From: Pyrus communis
Lineage: Eukaryota > Streptophyta > Magnoliopsida > Rosales > Rosaceae
Reading direction: 5' to 3'
Length of the DNA: 64,000 nucleotides
NCBI RefSeq assembly: GCF_963583255.1
Contig: NC_084805.1
Location: 2,000,560 to 2,064,559 of the forward strand
Positions 48,573-61,287 of the stretch are shown piece after piece. The number at the start of each line of letters is the position of its first letter. The first letter of the stretch is position 1. Below the pieces are notes generated by a model. It did not search any database. It had not been told where the DNA came from and worked only from the letters and a program-made list of their open reading frames with translations. Both the position numbers and the translations under genes were made by a program.

Positions 48573-48652
48573 CTATCACTTTATTATGAGAGAGCAATCC
48601 TAGCCGTCCACCAAAGCAAGCATGGCTTGCGATATGCATGTGGCGTCAAGAG
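48573..48652 (+). promoter_or_regulatory. Conserved promoter block of ASR-3
   Basis: ATCACTTTATTATGAGAGAG, CCGTCCACCAAAGCAAGCAT and ATATGCATGTGGCGTCAAGA match the ASR-1 and ASR-2 blocks. It lies about 200 bp before the TATA box. Confidence 0.5.
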
Positions 48653-48825
48653 CATGAGTGTCCAACTTTGAGTAAATAGGAAGAACACATTTTTTATAAT
48701 GTAAGTATATTATTTGATTTGGCAAGTGATACGTATATGTCATGTCAATTAATAAGTTTATCAACCCTTTTAGTTGTGCCCTACTTAGTACTTTACATTT
48801 GAACCTGTAAATATTGGGCGTCACA

Positions 48826-48835
48826 TTTATAAATA
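48826..48835 (+). promoter_or_regulatory. TATA box of ASR-3 (ancestral, uninterrupted)
   Basis: TTTATAAATA sits between GGGCGTCACA and CCCTCCACCATGCAACC. This is the uninterrupted form of the site that is split by a MITE in ASR-2. Confidence 0.8.
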
Positions 48836-48937
48836 CCCTCCACCATGCAACCAACTCCCTCACACCATCACAACCCACATTACAACTTCTCCTCCTCATA
48901 ACCAATCTGTTTTCCGTATAATCCCCCAAAACCCATC

Positions 48938-49980
<1,043 letters not shown>

Positions 49981-51097
49981 ATCAGTGTGGAACATCATCA
50001 TCATCCATTTACATTTCATGCTGATTCTCAACAATATCGCTTCAAAAGTTTGGTTAATTATGTTTCCCTTTTCAATAATAAAAAAAAAAAATCAATGTTA
50101 AGAAGACTCGCCCAAAGTGAGGCTTTCACTTCTAAAAGAGTCTCCTTAACATCTCAAAACAAACAAAAATAAAAATTTGTGTCGTTTTATTTAATATGTG
50201 CCATCTGGTTCTTTTTTCACGCATATATGTATGTTATTGTTATTGTTTATAGTAATATCATTTATTCGGTACTTATTTTGAATGGACACATCTTATTTTG
50301 AATGATTTCTTATACCACATCAACATAATATTTTATATGTAGAGATTGGGATCTATATTTTGTCAATACCAACTACGAAAAGTTCACTTAGCAAGTTTGT
50401 ATCCTATAAGACGGAGGGTACGCGGACATCTCACGCTGGTTTTTGAGTCGTGGGAGCATCATGGTCGTGCTATGTAATTGTCATTGACATCATCAATAAC
50501 TAATTTAGATTTTCCTTAGGAAGTACCTATCATAACAATATTTATGTGCCACATTTGATTCATACGATATTATACTTTAATCCAATTTTGAGGGAAAAAA
50601 TATAGTTATTTTAGATTTTCTTTAGGATATATCTATCATAACAATATTTATGTACCATATTTGATTCATACGATATTATACCTTAATCCAACTTTAAGAA
50701 AAAAAATTCGAACTCAGGTGTATAACTGTGGTTTTGCTACCCACATGTATATGTCTTAATATGTATATGTCATATCAATTTTGTCTCATTAGATAGTGAA
50801 TGTGCACACCACTTTTTACATCTTAAGTATGGGCATATTAAAAACACAAAAGTCAAACACAATATCTCAAATGTTAAAAGAAATGCGATGGTAAAAGTAA
50901 ATTAAAGTCTTCACATAACGGTTAATTAATACTTTTGTCTACTTTTAGTAGAGAGTCTCAAGTTTTACTTTTTTTCTTGGCCTCCTGCATGCTTCTCGAT
51001 TCTCCTCTGCCCTTGACAAAGGTGCGCGCGGTGCGCGGATTCACGGTGTTGCAAGATCATTGTTTCGATCCTACTAGACATGCATGCATGGATCTAA

Positions 51098-51267
51098 TGG
51101 AATAAGTCAATATTTAAGAGAAAAGGAATGTAAATATTTTGTAATTATTAGAGTCATGTTTTAGGAAGGATATTATGTCCTTTATTTTTTTCTTGGAGAA
51201 CAAGGATTGTATTATTTATATATATTCAGAATATGAAATACATGGAAAATTAAGCCGTAAGTTTCTA
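51098..51267 (+). repeat. Copia 5' LTR
   Basis: A short LTR starting TGGAATAAGTCAATATT and followed by a PBS-like TGGCATCGGAGCC (51270-51282, near the tRNA-Met type). The same sequence lies in reverse orientation at 54116-54272. A GATCT (51091-51095) upstream is repeated at 56187-56191, flanking the whole composite. Confidence 0.85.
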
Positions 51268-51556
51268 TTTGGCATCGGAGCCTAACTGTAACACTAAGAC
51301 TCCCGCCGTGCTGCTGCTGCTGTGAAAAAAAAAAAAAAATACAGTAAGTATGTGGTTCTTCGCTTCATTCCTGCAGCAAGCCAAGGTTGCCGTGTGTGTG
51401 TGTTGCTGCCAAGACTTCATGTGCCGTGCTGTTGCTTTCGTAAAGGGAAACACACAGCAAGTTTTTGTTTTTTTTTTCCTATTTTTCCCGCTGCATCCCT
51501 GCAGCAAAGTCAATTACTTGCTACGTGCTACTGTGTATTGGGTGCTGCCGTGATCA

Positions 51557-53930
51557 ATGGCAAGTGATAAAGGGAGAGTTAGGACTGAAATTGGAGGGTC
51601 GGGCGCATGGCTCTACCCACGGTTCAGTTGTCAATCTGGTGGTTATTCAGAGTGATGCTTCAGCCATATCAAGTAATGTAAAACTTAATGGATCAAACTA
51701 TCCTCTTTGGTTCAAGGTGTTGGAGATGCATATCGCTGGACGTGGTAAGAAAGGGTTTGTGATAGGGAGCATCAAAGAGCCCAAGGAGGACAGTGCCGAG
51801 TATGAAGTTTGAGAGACGGGGAATGCAATTGTGAAAGGGTGGCTGATTAATTCCATGGATCCTACCATCATGGGATTTTTCATTCATCTTCGTACTACTA
51901 AAGAAGTATGGGAAGAAGTTGCTCGAACGTATTATGATGGGTCTGATATTTCTCATATTTATGAGTTAAAGGTGAAGTCATTCCGACTTCGCCAAGAAGG
52001 AAGACCTATCAGTGTATATTATGCCGATCCCAAAGCTGTCTGGCAAGAGTTGGATCAAAGAAGACCAATCAAGATGGAGTGTGCTACTGACTTGAAGACA
52101 CTTCGAGAGGAGATTTAACTAGATCGTGTGTATGCCTTCCTAGCACGGCTTGATGATATTTTTGACAAAGTGCATAGTGATATTTTCAGAACTCAACCTT
52201 TACCATATGTAGAGGAGGTTTTCTCCATTGTTAGGCAAGAAGCACAACGCCATGCAACTATGATGGGAAGCAGTGGCGTTGGGAACCAAGAAGGAGCTCC
52301 TCCCGTGACTATGGTGTCATGGCCACCTTCGAGTAGCTGGCCCTTTAATCCATCACCATTGGCCAATTCTCGGCCATTTACTTGGGAAAACAAGGATGAT
52401 TTAAAGTGCACTTTTTGTGGGCAAACCCGTCATACAGAAGATACATGTTTTCAGAAACATGGAGTACCTACATGGTTCCTTGAATTGAAGAAAAAGTTAC
52501 ATGCCAAGGAATGAGCCGCTAATGGAGCAAATAGAAGTCGTGCATCCGTTGCCACTGCCACCAAGGATGCCATGCTTACTGTGCCCCCCTCTAGTGATCC
52601 AAGTCAAAACTTGTTGACTAGGACCACTCCTAGTGAAACCCTGGCCACTCTAGGTAGTATAGGGCGTGTTCTTTTAACCTTTGATATGGAACATCATACA
52701 GGTTGGATTCTAGACTCGGCTACAACCAATCATATGACTTTTGATCAGAATTTATTTACTAGCATGACAACAAGTTCACGGAAGTGTATTGCAACTGCTA
52801 ACAAAACAACATCACCGATTTTAGGGGCCGACATTGTAAACCTCACGCCGGCCCTTCCCCTTCACCACTGCCTGCTTGTTCCCTCGTTGTCTCATAATTT
52901 TTTATCTATTCCTCAACTTACTGGGCAATTAGATTATGTTGTACTTATGTATCCGATGTTTTGTTTGCTTCAGGATATTCAGACCAAGGAGATAATTGGG
53001 CGCGGCACTAAGAGAGAGGGGTTATTTTATGTGGATGACGTCGTTTCTGGCAGAGCTAATCTAGTTCGAGCATCCCGTACCAATAATTTGCAAGAAGTTT
53101 GGTTATTGCATCATCGGTTAAGACATGCTTCGCTTGGTTATTTAAGGCGTATGTTGCCTAATTTATTTCATGAAATAAAATAATCAGACTTACATTGTGA
53201 AGTGTGTATTCCTGCGAAAAGTCATCGCGCTTCGTTTCCTCCTAGTATGAATAAAAGATTATTTCCTTTTGATCTTATGCACTCTGATGTTTAGGGTCCC
53301 TCTCCCGTCAGTACTTTGTTTGGAATTAAATGGTTTCTTACCTTCGTTGATGATTGCACTCGTATGACTTGGATATATGTGATGAAGAATAAAAGTGATG
53401 TTAATATGATATTTCGGTCCTTCTCTCAAATGGTTGCAACACAATATTCCTCTGTTATTAAGGTTTTCCACTCTGATAATAGAGGTAAGTATATTGGTTT
53501 CGAGTTGTCTGGCTTACTTCGGGGTCAAGGAATTCTACATGAAACTACTTGTCCTTATACCCCACAACAAAATATAGTTGCTGAGAGAAACAACCGTCAT
53601 ATCCTGGAAACTGCCCGTGCCTTGCTCATTGGTGCGTCCGTACCTAAACGGTTTTGGCCTGAAGCTGTCACCTATGCTGTGTATATGATTAACCATATGC
53701 CATCCTAAGTTGTGAACTTTCGTACACCTCTTCAAGTGTTGACAGAATTTGTTCCCATCGTATCAACCAATACTCTTACTCCTCGTGTATTTGGGTGTGT
53801 AGCCTATGTTCATATTCACAAGATTCATCGTAGTAAGTTAGATCCATGTGCTTACTAGTGTGTTTTTCTGGGATTTTCTCCTCAACAGAAAGGGTATAAG
53901 TGTTACCACCCTAAAACTCGCCATATGTAT
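51557..53930 (+). pseudogene. Copia gag, protease and integrase, broken
   Basis: From an ATG at 51557, after a frameshift near 51600, a Copia gag follows (LNGSNYPLWFKVLEMHI, about 51690-51740), with stops near 51810 and 52116. A CCHC zinc knuckle (CTFCGQTRHTEDTC) is at about 52410-52450. The protease region holds WILDSATTNHMTF at 52704-52742, with Ala in place of the usual Gly after Asp-Ser. A pre-integrase region (LHHRLRHASLGYL) and an integrase core with VDDCTRMTWIY and PYTPQQN (about 53346-53570) follow. Stops at about 53180, 53294 and 53706 break it. RT does not follow in this orientation. Confidence 0.9.
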
Positions 53931-54115
53931 GTAACCATGGATGTTACTTTTTCTGAATCCAAGTTCTTTTATGCTTCATTTCCATCACCTTCCGATCACC
54001 AGAAGGAGAATACTAGTGGTGATCTTGGGTGGTTGGAAATATGTAACTCAAGGGGAGCATTTGTTGAAAAAGAAAGCTATGAAAGCTCTCGGCAAGGCAC
54101 TACCGAGAATGAAGA

Positions 54116-54272
54116 CTTAATTTTCCATGTATTCCATATTCTGAATATATATACATAATACAACCCTTGTTCTCCAATGAAACAATAAAGGACATAATAT
54201 CCTTCCTAAAACATGACGCTAATAATTACAAAATATTTGCATTCCTTTTCTCCTAAATATTGACTTATTCCA
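54116..54272 (-). repeat. Copia LTR in inverted orientation, with PPT
   Basis: Reverse complement of the LTR at 51098, missing its last 20 or so bases at the 54116 side. On the minus strand the tract CTTGAGGGGGAGTAT (54287-54273) precedes TGGAATAAG, a normal PPT-to-3'-LTR junction. It marks one end of an inverted segment. Confidence 0.88.
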
Positions 54273-54282
54273 ATACTCCCCC

Positions 54283-55767
54283 TCAAGTTGGAGCATAGAT
54301 ATTACTCATGCCCAACTTGACAAGCAAATCACCAAATCTTCTACTACACATAGCATGGGTAAGGATATCTACAAGTCGTTCTTCTGAGTTCACAAATGGT
54401 ATTGACACAATCTTTTTCTCCAGCTTTTCTTTGATAAAATGTCTATCAGCCTCAACATGCTTAGTCATGTCATGTTGTACTGGATTCTCGACTATTTCTC
54501 TAGCGGACTTATTATGACAATACAACTTCATTGCCTTTTTCTATTTAGAACCAAGACTCCAAAGTAACTTTCGTAGCCAAAAAATCTCACACACACCATG
54601 TGCCATACCCCTATACTTGGCCTCGGCAGAAGATCGTGATACCATATTCTACTTCTTGCTTAGCCAGGTAACCAAATTACCTCCAACGAATGTGAAATAC
54701 CCAGATGTAGACCTCTTATCAATCACATCACCAGCCCAATCAACATCAGTAAATCCCTCAATCCTCATATGCCCATGACATTCATACAAAATTCCTTTAC
54801 CCGGGGCAGACTTCAAATACACCAAGATTCTCATTACTAACACCATATGATTCACACTTGGTGAGTGCATAAACTGACCAACCACACTTACGGCATAGGC
54901 AATATCCAGACGAGTGTGAGACAGATAAATTAGCCTTCCGACTCGTCCTTGATATCTGGATAAATTCCCAGATAATGTTTCTCTACGATAAAGTGTCCAC
55001 ATGCTTACATCCCAGCATATCTGTTTCCTTTAATAAATTCAGAACATATTTATGTTGAGACAAGAAAATACCTCTAGATGACCGAGCTGCTTCTACGCCA
55101 AGAAAATATTTCAAATCTCCCAAATTCTTTATCTTAAACTTGGCGGCAAGATTTTGTTCTGGCTTCATCATCTCTTTCGAATCACCACCTATTATTATCA
55201 TGTCATCCACTTAAATAATTAAGGCTGTAACTCTACCATTTCCCCGTTTCACAAATAATGTATGATCCGAGTGACTTTGATAATACCTAATCATCCTCAT
55301 AACTTGAGTAAATCTACCAAACCATGCACGAGGTGATTGCTTAAGTCCGTAGAGTGACTTTCGCAACCTACATACTTCGGTTTTCCCTCCGGCATTGTAC
55401 CCCAGAGGAAAATCTATATATACCTCTTCTTCCAAGTGCCCATGAAGAAAAACGTTTTTCACATCAAACTACTTCAATGGCCAATTCAAATTTGCAACTA
55501 AAGAAATCAAAACTTGTACTGTATTCATCTTCGCTATTGGAGAAAAAGTCTCCTGATAATCAACATCATAAGTTTGAGTATAATCCATTGCTACTAACCT
55601 CACTTTATACTTGTCTACCGATCTTTCTGCCCTGTATTTGATCGTAAAGACCCATCTACACCCAATTGGTTTCTTTCCTTCAAGTAGCTTCGTTACCTCC
55701 CATGTATCATTCTTATGTAGTGCTATCATTTCCTCATCCATTGCAGCAGCCCATTTAGGATCCTTCA
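54283..55767 (-). pseudogene. Copia reverse transcriptase and RNase H, inverted and broken
   Basis: On the minus strand it starts near LKDPKWAAAMDEEMIALHKN (55767 side) and continues with the RT domain (RWVFTIKY, FDVKNVFLHGHLEEEVYI, LYGLKQSPRAWF). The catalytic YVDD has a stop in place of Tyr at about 55213. GDLKYFLGVEAARS comes next, then the RNase H part with DVDWAGDVIDKRSTSGY and AEAKYRGM, and finally PPT and LTR. Several stops and frameshifts are present. It belongs to the same element as 51557-53930 but runs in the opposite direction. Confidence 0.9.
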
Positions 55768-56187
55768 AGGCCTTGGTATTAGTTGGAGTGGGGCTATGAT
55801 ATTTAAACTCTTCTTTTCTCTTTGATACGATTGATATGGGACATTTCAACACGCCCCCTCACGTGGGACCCAATTAGTGGGTCACACGTGGGAGATCCAC
55901 ACATCAACAACCACAACCATGTGTCTCCAAGGGGACTCACCCTACACGCGACAATACAATACGAGCCCACTCCCTAGCTCTGATACCAAGTAGAATTATC
56001 AGGGAGACGGGCCATACGGCCCACTTCCAACAAAATTGATATTGTCCTCAATTGGGTAATTATCACCTATACAATTCGTCAGGTGTGGGGTTTTATCACA
56101 AAAGGCCTCGGTATTAGTTGAAGTGGGGTTATGATATTTAAACTCTTCTTTTCTCATTGATACGGTCGATGTGAGACATTTCAACAG
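55768..56187 (-). mobile_element. TRIM-like element fragment fused to the Copia RT end
   Basis: The sequence at 55768-55855 is repeated at 56103-56187 (GGTATTAGTTG, GATATTTAAACTCTTCTTTT, GGGACATTTCAACA). On the minus strand the repeat starts TGTTGAAATGTC. Between the copies are a tRNA-Met-type PBS (TTGGTATCAGAGC, about 55990-55978) and a PPT-like GAGGGGGCGTG (about 55862-55852). The left LTR copy is cut at about 55768, where it runs straight into Copia RT sequence. Confidence 0.75.
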
Positions 56188-57410
56188 GATCTGGTTAATC
56201 ATAGTTTGCATGACCTTCTCTTATCTCTGCATGCGAGAGTTAATGTTAAGAAGTTCTCTTTCTAAATCATTCTTTCTGAGGCACATTAAGTTCTTGAATA
56301 ACTCAATCGAGGAACTTTAATTTCCTTAAGATCCATCCAGTCATCCACAATAGGAGCCTAGGAGGTAGATCCGATTGACAACCTACTCCTCCACAATAGG
56401 ATTTGAGTTTGGAAGAGGGGCTTGGTTTTCTTCCTACTGCTGAGCAAGAGGGTTGGAGCTTTTCCCTACGTTGTTATTGTGGCAAGTGTATTCCATAATG
56501 ACGTTTCTAAGAGTTAGAAATAACTGGTTGGTCCTAAAAGTTCCTGGACTCAGAATTGAGAGACTGCTATGAATATGAATAGGTTCTCAATAAGAACAAT
56601 AATTTCTGTGGAATAAATTTTACACAAGTTTAGAAGTACTCTTATGTACCCCTACAAACCAAGAGAGTAAGATAAGGGAGACCTTTTCACATTGATGTGG
56701 TGTGAGCCAAAGATCCTTTAATGCCTAAGTTAAATTTAATTGTAGGAAAATGAACCACAAGCTATGAGTTTCTGCCTAAAGAAACAATTACCTTCATAGG
56801 AAAGCGGACATGTCTTGATGTAGAGTTTGGATTAAGCTTAAGGTGATTCATTAGGGCACGTGTGCACTACCTAAGTGGTTGGTTTGAACCCTAGGTTATC
56901 TCACCCTTTTAGCCAACAACGGTTGACTATGAGAGGCGTGATGAGGGGCACCAATCAAGAGTCATGTTTAAAGATCACTGTTAACATCATCAATGATCAT
57001 GGACTATGTCTGGCCATGATTATATGAGGTCATTATCGCTTGAAGATCCATCTAGATCTTGCCTTGGGAGACCCTTGTAGGCTGATCTCATCTACGGTCA
57101 CTTCTTGGCTTGTCGAATCTTCGTTGGCCCTCACTTGGCATGTTGATCCCACTAACTCTGTTAACGGAGGTGGTGCCTTAGTTTACATGAATCCATAAAT
57201 GATGTATGGAGAGCAAGCTAGCCTGAGAGAGGTATCTCCTCTGTTTGTGTGATTTATATGGAGATATTCCCTCTTGCATTTGATGTTGAACCCATGCGAA
57301 GATTAAGTGTTGGTGAAACTCAACAATTCTATTAACTAAAAGCATGCTTTAATACATATGGCGTCCCCTCTAGAGTTGATGAAATTTGATTACCACATTG
57401 ATATAGCCAA

Positions 57411-57454
<44 letters not shown>

Positions 57455-57590
57455 AGAGTTTCAAACAAAAGAATATGTAGTCCAAATGTATGTTTCCCAT
57501 ACACATTTCAAAAAGAAAAACAAAGAAATGTCGTTTTTCATAGTGCCCTTTAGAAGGATATCAACCCTATAACCCTATCTATTCACGTTG
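56188..57590. other. Unit 2 intergenic sequence, empty sites of unit 1 insertions
   Basis: Continues the unit 1 match from about 20700 on. It contains the empty sites of the solo LTR (near 56818) and the CACTA element (near 57364), a single unit of the 130-bp repeat, and an (AT)n run at about 57415-57452. No gene seen. Confidence 0.65.
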
Positions 57591-57753
57591 GAGAGAGAGA
57601 GAGAGGAATGGTGACCGTCGACCAAGACTTGGATAGGTAGCCATGCAAGTGGCAAAGCCACGAGTGTCCCACCTTAGGTGGATATTTTACGTATGAGCTT
57701 GTGGAAGAGCCAAAGCCCTCCTGCAGACAGTTATTTTTAGGACGCCCAACACT

Positions 57754-57761
57754 TACATAAG
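57754..57761 (+). promoter_or_regulatory. Damaged TATA box of the glycine-rich pseudogene
   Basis: TACATAAG replaces the TATATAAG of the unit 1 copy in the same context (CGCCCAACACT ... AACCCTCC). Confidence 0.6.
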
Positions 57762-57882
57762 AACCCTCCACCACCACCATGCACTCAGACAACATCACAA
57801 AACTCAGTCGCCACCTTTCCTCCTCATGACCTTCCTTCATTCTTGCATTTTCCTACAATTCCCAAAATACCCCTAACCAACT

Positions 57883-58740
57883 ATGGTTGATCAAGAGTAG
57901 TGCAGCCGTGGCCTTTTGTCCAGCCAAATGGATGAATAAGAAGACGAAAAAACCTCATCTTACTCTCAGTCTCAGTCTGGTTACAGTGCCCGGTCTGGTG
58001 GTGGCTACGGCGACTCCACTACCGGTTACTCTTCCCAAGCACGTACCGGGTCGTAGCGGCAGCGGCTACCGCGACAGCACTGATTACTCTGGTGAAGGAC
58101 GCCTTACTGGTGGAGGCAGCTATGGAGAATGCAAAACTGATGATTACTCGGAAGAAGGACACGGAGCTGCGTACAACGAGACCACTGTTTACTCTAACAA
58201 AGGACGTCGTACTGGTGGAGGTGGCTACGGCGGGGCCAGCAACGCTGATAGTTACTCGGAAGAAGGACACGGAGGTCGTGCTACCGAGACCATTGCTTTC
58301 TCTGGTGAAGGACGTCGTACTGGTGGCGGTGGCTACAGCGATAACACTGATTACTCTGGTAAAGGACGTCGTACTAGCGGCGGAGGTGGCTATGGTGGGG
58401 AAAGCACTGATGATTACTCGGAGGAAGGACACGGAGGGCGTCGCGGGTACATAAAATCTGATGATGATGACTCGGAAGAAGGACACGGAGGGCGTGACAG
58501 AGGAGGGTACAGCAACAGGAGTGAAATGAGAAATTTTTTATTGTGACGGGAACACGGGTGGTACATCATGTGTTTTTATATAAATGATGGAAAATTTTAT
58601 TTTTTAAGTTATTAACTTTTTAATACACATATCCTACCATTTGTATAATAGCACGTGATATATCATCTCGTGTGCTAGTCATACTAAAAAATCTCTTGAG
58701 TGAAACAATGAGTCGAGTGACCATTGAGGAACTTAATTAG
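57883..58740 (+). pseudogene. ASR-derived glycine-rich repeat gene, pseudogene copy
   Basis: The start MVDQE is kept at 57883, but codon 6 is TAG (57898-57900). A second in-frame TAA follows at 57937-57939 and a TAG plus frameshift near 58052. After the shift the repeat frame (STDYSGEGRLTGGG ..., DDYSEEGHG ..., GRRTGGGGYG) stays open to 58546. A MITE (58527-58697) splits the 3' end: GAGTGAAA at 58519-58526 is repeated at 58698-58705, and the ancestral end (AATGAGTCGAGTGACCATTG) continues after it. One repeat unit is missing compared with 26647-27327. Vestigial exon 2 remains at 59491-59526 (HEKHEAKKEQN, stop). The damaged TATA box agrees with loss of function. Confidence 0.88.
58527..58697 (+). 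mobile_element. hAT-like MITE with 8-bp target duplication
   Basis: It is 171 bp with ends TGAGAAATTTTTTA and, in reverse complement, AAGAGATTTTTTAG. It is flanked by a perfect GAGTGAAA. The 8-bp duplication suggests a hAT-type mobiliser. Other copies are at 27976-28150 (reverse) and 34891-35057. Confidence 0.88.
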
Positions 58741-58837
58741 TTTGCTGCTGCTACGTACTGGCGCTTATGCCTTAGCCCTTGATACGTAACAATATCAATA
58801 TGTCAACCCCTAATTATTTTAATGATTTTAATTAAGA

Positions 58838-58990
58838 AAACTAATGAAAATGGTTTGAAAACTTTAAGTTTTAATGATAAAGACAAAATAAAGGATAAAG
58901 TGAATAGTACTATGATTGACTTTTTAGTGTAAAAGTATGATTTTTCGTTAAAGCAAACAATAACGTGGATTTTTCATTAAAACTTTCTTT
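58838..58990. repeat. MITE-like repeat, second copy of the 20161-20315 family
   Basis: AAACTAATGAAAATGG, GTTTTAATGATAAAGACAAA, GATTGACTTTTTAGTGTAAA and TTTTTCGTTAAAG match. It interrupts TGATTTTAATTAA/TTAATTAGAACGTGC, which is continuous in unit 1 at about 27430-27450. Confidence 0.75.
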
Positions 58991-60238
58991 TAATTAATTA
59001 GAACGTGCTTTTAAATTGTATGAGTTGGATATATTTTTACAATTAATTAGTACGCACGCTAAAGAGAAACGGGTTAAGAATTACCCTTATATTAAATTAA
59101 TTATTCTGATGGTTAAGACTCTTCAACCCACTGCATTCAAGTTCTAACATTTCTCTCCCCTTAAATAATTTATAGTGGAAATGTTACGATATAAGCATCA
59201 CCATATTTGTTAAAAAAAAAAAAAAAAAAAAAATTGGAGAGATTAAATTTTCTATAGCTGACAAATTATTTTAATAGATCAATAATCTGAATGACTACAT
59301 TATATACTTGAGGTCGTGAGGCCAAATCTCACCAAAATGTCATTGAATTAATTAATCCATAGTTTTCTGCTGTCTGAAATTCATCAGGAGAATATAAGAT
59401 AGTTTTATTTTATAATTGTTCATCTATTAGATATTGAAAAATAAAAAGTTTGACCTTTATTTATGCTCTCGTTTCTTGTTTCTGCTACAGCATGAGAAGC
59501 ACGAGGCAAAGAAAGAACAAAATTAAGTCAAAAGAGAAAAGAGGAAGAGACTCAAGGAAAGAAACATTTCTTCAAAATTTAAACCAAAATAATGATCAAT
59601 TAATTAAAAATTTCTTAATTCTGCATCATGTTTAATTCAACTATTTTGTATGGTTACGATCCAAAAAACTTTCATCTCTCAGAGTGAATTAATGCTTGTT
59701 GAGCGTTTAATTAATCATGTTGGTGTTATCTGGTTTTGTTCAGCGCACCATGTATTTCATTGGTAATAAAAATATAGAATAGTTTACTTGGTGCTAATTT
59801 GAACGACATTTCTTTCGAGTATTTTTTGTCTTTATCGTATTGATGGAGGGGACGATAAATTCCAAAGAAATGTTAAGGAGATTCTTTTGAAAATAGAACT
59901 TTTTATGGATTCTTGGTCATCTCATGTTCTTGGCACAGTTCTCGTGCCAATATTATAAAATATTGTGCCAAAATGATGAGGTGAGGGAGAATCTATAGAG
60001 AGTCTGGCTTTGAGAAAGTCTCCTTAGCATTTTACTAACGACACGAATTACACTGAAGAATCAAGCCTCAAAAGACATACCTTAGTCATGATGATCACAT
60101 GACTAAACAACTAGTTTTTACTAATTAGATAGAGCTCGAGTCCATAAGCGCATAGGCTCAAGCCTCAAACGATGCCTAAGTTGGAGTTGGAATGAACAAG
60201 TTATTAACATTTTACAGTATTCCAATCATTTCGACTTA
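58991..60238. other. 3' region of the glycine-rich pseudogene and flank
   Basis: Contains the vestigial intron and exon 2, then intergenic sequence. A 161-bp MITE at 59870-60030 has ends ATGTTAAGGAGATTC and AAAGTCTCCTTAGCAT and is of the same family as 19659-19715 and 50095-50152. No other gene seen. Confidence 0.6.
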
Positions 60239-61287
60239 GGCCATCTCCAACCGAGGGCTGGCCAGAGGGTTCGTTTTATCCCTTTGGCCCTCCAAGATAT
60301 TAATATTTTAATGAACAGTACATGGCTATATTTGTCTCCATCTCCAACCGAGGGTCATAGGGCTCGTTTTAACCCGGTCACAAAAAACCATCTCCAACCG
60401 AGTGTCATAAGTCCAAACATAATTTATTATATAAAAACTACAACTTAAATTCAAATCCAACGGCTAAGTGACATCAACATTTATTATTTATTATTTAAAA
60501 ACTACAACATAATGTTGTATAATGGCTTAGGAAGTTATAGAAAAAAAATAGAATTTAAAAAAAAAATATATGAAACAAATTTTGTAAAATAGAAGTTATA
60601 GGAAAAAAATAGAATTTAAAAAAAATATAAAACAAATTTTGCGAAATAGAAGTTATCGGAAAAAATGGAATTTAAAAAAAATATGAAAAATAATTTGTGA
60701 AATAGAAGTTATAGGAAAAAATGGAATTTAAAAATATATATATGAAACAAATTTTGTAAAATAGAAGTTATAAAAAAAAAATAGGATTAAAAAAATATAT
60801 GAAACAAATTTTCTGAAATAGAAGTTATAGTAAAAAATGGAATTAAAAAATATATATATATGAAACAAATTTTGTAAAATAGAAGTTATAAGAAAAAAAT
60901 AGGATTAAAAAAATATATGAAACAAATTTTCTGAAATAGAAGTTATAGGAAAAAATGGAATTTAAAAAAAAATATGAAACAAATTTTGTAAAATAGAAGT
61001 TATAGGAAGTTATAGAAAAAAAAAAAAAAAGTTATAGGAAAAAATTTGTAAATAAAAAAAATAAAACTGTAAAAAAAAATATATGTTAAAAAATAACGGC
61101 TAGCTGGCGTTAGCTAACTGTTGAATTTAAAATTTTCTTTAAGCAATCATGTCGGTTATAACAGGATTGCTCTAATTTTCTGGCCAGCTCGGACTGGTTG
61201 GCTAGCTGCATGCTGCCAGCCCTTTAGCCCTTTCAAATTTCATAGGGTCCACAAACCCTCTGACCTAACCCTCGGTTGGAGATGGCC
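60239..61287. mobile_element. TIR element GGCCATCTCCAACCGAGGGC, 1049 bp
   Basis: The left end GGCCATCTCCAACCGAGGGC is matched in reverse complement at the right end (CCCTCGGTTGGAGATGGCC). The flanking bases are TTA on the left and TAA on the right, so a TA or TTA-type duplication is possible. No transposase. The inside has about eight imperfect units of around 60 bp (60535-61030) built on ATATGAAACAAATTTT and AATAGAAGTTATAGGAAAAA. It is absent from unit 1. The ends resemble those of the 43184-47187 element. Confidence 0.8.
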
